Source of the DNA: Marinifilum sp965230805
GTDB taxonomy: Bacteria > Bacteroidota > Bacteroidia > Bacteroidales > Marinifilaceae
DNA: 64,000 nucleotides
NCBI RefSeq assembly: GCF_965230805.1
Contig: NZ_OZ246019.1
Span: forward strand, 3,472,001 to 3,536,000
Direction: 5' to 3'
Position numbers and translations under genes: made by a program. The notes below the pieces were generated by a model. That model did no database searches, had not been told where the DNA came from, and saw nothing but the letters and a program-made list of their open reading frames with translations. Positions 63,677 to 64,000 of the stretch are shown one piece after another (the stretch's first letter is position 1; each line of letters begins with the position of its first letter).

Positions 63677-64000
63677 ATGAATAACAATAATATCAATGAA
63701 ATGATGGAATTCTTCGAGCAAGAAGAAGGAACAAACATCAAAGAGTTTATTTTTAGATTATTATCGAAATGGCACTGGTTTGTGCTTTGCGGGTTTATTG
63801 GCATCTGCTTAGGTTTTTTATTCAGCAAATCAAGTCCGTCGGAATATAATTTAAATGCTTCGGTTTTGATTAACGATGAATCTAAAAGCATGGGCTTGGA
63901 TGATTTGTTTGATAGCTTTGATTTGAGAGATAAAGCAAACATAGAGAACCACATTCTGATGCTACAATCCTATACCTTAAATCGACAGGCATTGGAAAAT
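63677..64000 (+). CDS. Wzc-like polysaccharide co-polymerase / tyrosine kinase, N-terminal fragment
   Basis: The frame is open from ATG 63677 to the end of the window (108 residues, cut). It contains a cytoplasmic N-tail (MNNNNINEMMEFFEQ), the amphipathic FIFRLLSKWHWFVLCG leading into the first membrane helix (about 34-53), and the start of the Wzz domain (ASVLINDESKS and NHILMLQSYTLNRQALE). These fit the chain-length determinant half of Wzc proteins. Whether the kinase half is present lies outside the window. It starts 56 bp after the export-lipoprotein gene. Confidence 0.88.
   Translation, partial: MNNNNINEMMEFFEQEEGTNIKEFIFRLLSKWHWFVLCGFIGICLGFLFSKSSPSEYNLNASVLINDESKSMGLDDLFDSFDLRDKANIENHILMLQSYTLNRQALEN

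Overview
The window looks like a chromosomal segment of a marine, low-GC Bacteroidota. Evidence for this is the SusC/SusD pairs, surface lipoproteins with acidic residues after the lipobox cysteine, a Gld-type ABC system, PKD-domain lipoproteins, a UpxY-type antiterminator, and almost no Shine-Dalgarno sequences. The laminarin-type glycan locus suggests a marine or algal-detritus lifestyle, possibly Marinilabiliales/Marinifilaceae, but that placement is a guess.

Region 1 (1-9.5 kb): the tail of a SusD-like protein and a PKD lipoprotein, then an ABC cluster. The cluster has two paralogous fusions of an ABC-2 permease to a GldG-like domain, on either side of a GldA-like ATPase gene that carries two apparent single-base frameshifts. 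A secreted thioredoxin-fold protein follows. Region 2 (9.5-16.9 kb): an SDR oxidoreductase with an apparent signal peptide between two MITE-like elements, then a minus-strand OmpR-type two-component system and a TonB-receptor-like outer-membrane barrel protein.

Region 3 (17.1-42.2 kb): a polysaccharide utilisation locus that appears built for beta-1,3(1,6)-glucan such as laminarin. It holds a membrane propeller/Y_Y_Y/HTH regulator, SusC, SusD, a three-module surface glycan-binding lipoprotein, two GH16 lipoproteins, a large GH94-clan phosphorylase (GH149/GH161-like), three GH17 enzymes, a GH30, a clan-A TIM-barrel hydrolase and two GPH-type symporters. The inferred flow is surface cleavage by GH16, import by SusCD, trimming by GH17/GH30, uptake through the GPH symporters, and cytoplasmic phosphorolysis to glucose-1-phosphate.

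Region 4 (42.2-45.7 kb): a gene-poor stretch with two unusual arrays flanking one gene of unknown function. One is a 21-bp-period (7-codon) array of at least 15 phased units. The other is a six-unit tandem array (108-133 bp units), each unit with a short palindrome. Region 5 (45.7-64 kb): a capsule/exopolysaccharide locus of the Wzx/Wzy type: UpxY, a DUF6266-like protein, Ugd, flippase, F420H2-dehydrogenase-like ferredoxin protein, pyruvyl transferase, polymerase, glycosyltransferases, hexapeptide acyltransferase, WecG/TagA enzyme, GDP-L-fucose synthesis (gmd, fcl), initiating sugar-phosphate transferase, Wza-like export lipoprotein and the start of a Wzc-like protein. Genes at 52.7-57.2 kb are visibly more AT-rich than the rest.

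Two MITE-like families (about 267 bp and about 168 bp) recur across the window, and a TTAAC-type direct repeat recurs upstream of three transcription units. No tRNA, rRNA, CRISPR array, integrase or intact transposase gene was recognised.
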